Assembly (NCBI RefSeq): GCF_021462225.1
Contig: NC_061811.1
Location: 6,845,663-6,909,662 of the forward strand
Origin: Girardinichthys multiradiatus
Lineage: Eukaryota; Chordata; Actinopteri; Cyprinodontiformes; Goodeidae
Length of the DNA stretch: 64,000 bases
Reading direction: 5' to 3'
Every line of letters starts with the position of its first letter. Position 1 is the first letter of the stretch. Below are positions 62,601 through 64,000 of this stretch, one piece after another. Under the pieces are notes generated by a model that saw only the letters and a program-made list of their open reading frames with translations, made no database searches and was not told where the DNA came from. Position numbers and translations under genes: made by a program.

Positions 62601-62790
62601 TAGGAATCCTCTAGGTTTTCTCTCCAATTTTCTAACATTGTGCTTTAAAGTATGCAGCTCTGAATTAAACCAGGGAACTAGCCTCCTATGAATGATTACC
62701 TTCTTTTTCAAGGGGGCTGCATTGTCTAATGCACCACGCAATGAGGAAGTATCACTATGAACAAAAAATCCATTTTTGAAGGGGAAGAAA
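59622..62790 (-). mobile_element. L2-type LINE, 5'-truncated and frameshifted
   Basis: Non-LTR retrotransposon on the minus strand. The 3' end is at 59622-59680, with the fish L2-like tail (complement of 'caattcaattcagttgtatt' and the 'tatagtgccaattcacaaca' block). The reverse transcriptase reads through 62211-61183, with NYRPISNLPFLSKSLEK, GFRAHHSTETALLK, LLDLSAAFNTVDH, GVPQGSVLGPILFTIY and the active-site YADD. The frame then shifts in a T run near 61318-61325 and continues at 61291-60896 (HLRNIAKIRNILS, LDYCNSLLSG, YWLPFKSRIEFKILLLAYKA). It shifts again near 60900 into the last block (FSYQAPLLWNQLP). The 5' part has worn out by about 62790 and no endonuclease is seen. Inactive. Confidence 0.93.
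60619..62211 (-). pseudogene. LINE reverse transcriptase pseudogene (three frame segments)
   Basis: Covers the coding remnant of the L2-type element. The segments are 62211-61183, 61291-60896 and 60924-60619. The catalytic core including F-YADD is intact in the first segment. Two frameshifts break the rest. A stop also separates the first segment from coding-like sequence upstream (62420-62212). Confidence 0.9.
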
Positions 62791-63117
62791 CAGACAAAAA
62801 AGCTGTAAACACTTCTGAATGCAGTAGATCATTGAATATATTTAATTTATCATAATGTGCTTGGTTGTTCTTTTTTTGTACTAAATGTATTTACTTTAGA
62901 AGTAAATATGTATGAGATAGTATGCCTATCTCCTGGCATACTTTGTTATGCATTCTGTGTCCAATTCTACATTATATAGCTTTGTATTTGTGAACAAAGA
63001 GTTTTTTAATAATACAAAAACAACAACTGTAGATGTTACAGCACTCAAATATTAACTTTGTATTTACATATTTACCAGAAGTACTTTAAACATTTACAAT
63101 GACTTGTAAATTCTTCC
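62791..63117. other. Nothing recognised
   Basis: AT-rich spacer between the LINE remnant and the Tc1 relic. The remainder after 63650 is likewise AT-rich without features. Confidence 0.6.
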
Positions 63118-63650
63118 TATTTCTTGAATGTTTTCAAATTTTATCACATTGCAACCCCAATCTAAAGCGTATTTTTCTAAGATTTTGGGTGATAGACCAG
63201 CACAAAGTAGTGCATAAATGTGAAGTGGAATAAAAATTATACTCGATTTTCTTATTTATACAGGTAAAAATCTTAAAAGCACGACATGCATTTGCATTCA
63301 GCCCTCTTGAGTGAATATTTTCTGGAAACATATTTTGCTGCAACATCAGTTTTCAAGTCTTACCTCAGATTCTCTGTTGGATTTAGGTCTGGACCATTCT
63401 AACACATGAATATGCTTTGATCTAAACCATTCTGAAGTAGCGCTGGCCGTATGTGTCAGCTTGTTCTCCTGATGGGAGGTGGATTTCCATCCTGGTCAAA
63501 AGTCTTTTGCATCTTCCGACATGTTTTCTTCCAGGATTTATCTTGGCCAATCACATTAAAACCTATTAAAAATAAATAGAAATTTCTTTGTAATGCAAAT
63601 AAATGTGGAAAAGATCAAGAGCATGAATACTTTTACAGGGCAATTTTGCT
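63118..63650 (-). mobile_element. Tc1-like relic (copy 6), internally deleted
   Basis: Both end regions are present ('ttttatcacattgcaacccc' at the left, 'gcatgaatacttttacaggg' at the right), with the middle missing. Same family as the relics at 1.1, 7.9, 15.9 and 33.5 kb. Confidence 0.8.
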
Positions 63651-64000
63651 TTTCAAACCTTACACAAGGTTATCTTAAATTTCTGTTCACACTAGAAATT
63701 TGTTTCTTTATTTATAGAAGTTTTTTTTAAATGTAAAAATAAGACAAAAAACAGATTTTTCATTTTTTGTGAGTGAAATTTTCTATAAAGAGTTGCCGAG
63801 CATAGATGGTAATAACATTTCAAAACAAGTTTCAAGTTGGAACTAAGGTGGGGATATTATAAAATAAATAAAAATACATGCTACTGAATTTAATGAGATT
63901 TTTCTTGAGAATAAGGTTTTACTTAAAAGCGTTTTGTTGGTTTTCATAGGATTTATTTGTGAAATATATGGATCAATGGGCAGACATATACTTAATTTTT

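Noticed and set aside
1..64000. tRNA, rRNA, CRISPR, operon or phage features
   Set aside because: None seen; the SINE-like repeats only carry tRNA-like promoter boxes.

Overview
This is nuclear DNA of a teleost fish. It is AT-rich and intron-rich, its exons are bounded by canonical GT-AG splice sites, and it is full of fish-type interspersed repeats: Tc1-like DNA transposons, hAT-type MITEs, L2-type LINEs and tRNA-like SINE-type repeats. The species cannot be told from the sequence alone. There are no bacterial features such as operons, ribosome binding sites or CRISPR arrays. Long open frames are rare, and only two vertebrate protein-coding genes can be read with confidence. Both lie on the minus strand.

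Left part (1-24.4 kb): the 5' portion of msra (methionine sulfoxide reductase A). Four coding exons are visible (24085-23893, 15520-15452, 15326-15207 and 10063-9959). They join in phase and carry the GCFW catalytic motif. The remaining 3' exons must lie beyond the left edge, so 1-9958 is intron. A GC-richer upstream region (24.09-24.33 kb) with an E-box and a POU octamer is the likely promoter. The introns hold degenerate Tc1 copies, LINE tails and other repeats.

Middle part (24.4-49.3 kb): intergenic as far as can be seen. It holds relic transposons, two hAT-type MITEs with target-site duplications (both sitting inside Tc1 relics), a large GGAT-type minisatellite and microsatellites. Its most notable element is a near-perfect Tc1-type transposon (46128-47737) with an uninterrupted 334-residue DD34E transposase and about 200-bp terminal inverted repeats that differ at only two positions. 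A few exon-like or promoter-like stretches (28.55, 41.1 and 49.4 kb) are recorded as candidates only.

Right part (49.9-59.2 kb): a complete ythdf2 gene (m6A RNA reader). Six coding exons give a continuous 637-residue protein, including a 25-bp microexon and a 66-bp in-frame exon near the C terminus that has no counterpart in the human protein as I remember it. A 3'UTR of about 1.3 kb lies to its left, and the promoter and 5'UTR lie near 59 kb.

Far right (59.6-64 kb): a frameshifted, 5'-truncated L2-type LINE on the minus strand with a recognisable reverse transcriptase, followed by another internally deleted Tc1 relic.

I found no evidence of a novel multi-gene system. The most interesting items are the young Tc1 element with IR/DR-type ends, the ythdf2 C-terminal cassette exon, a 21-bp perfect hairpin at the 5' end of a truncated LINE tail, and several unexplained exon-like and promoter-like stretches.
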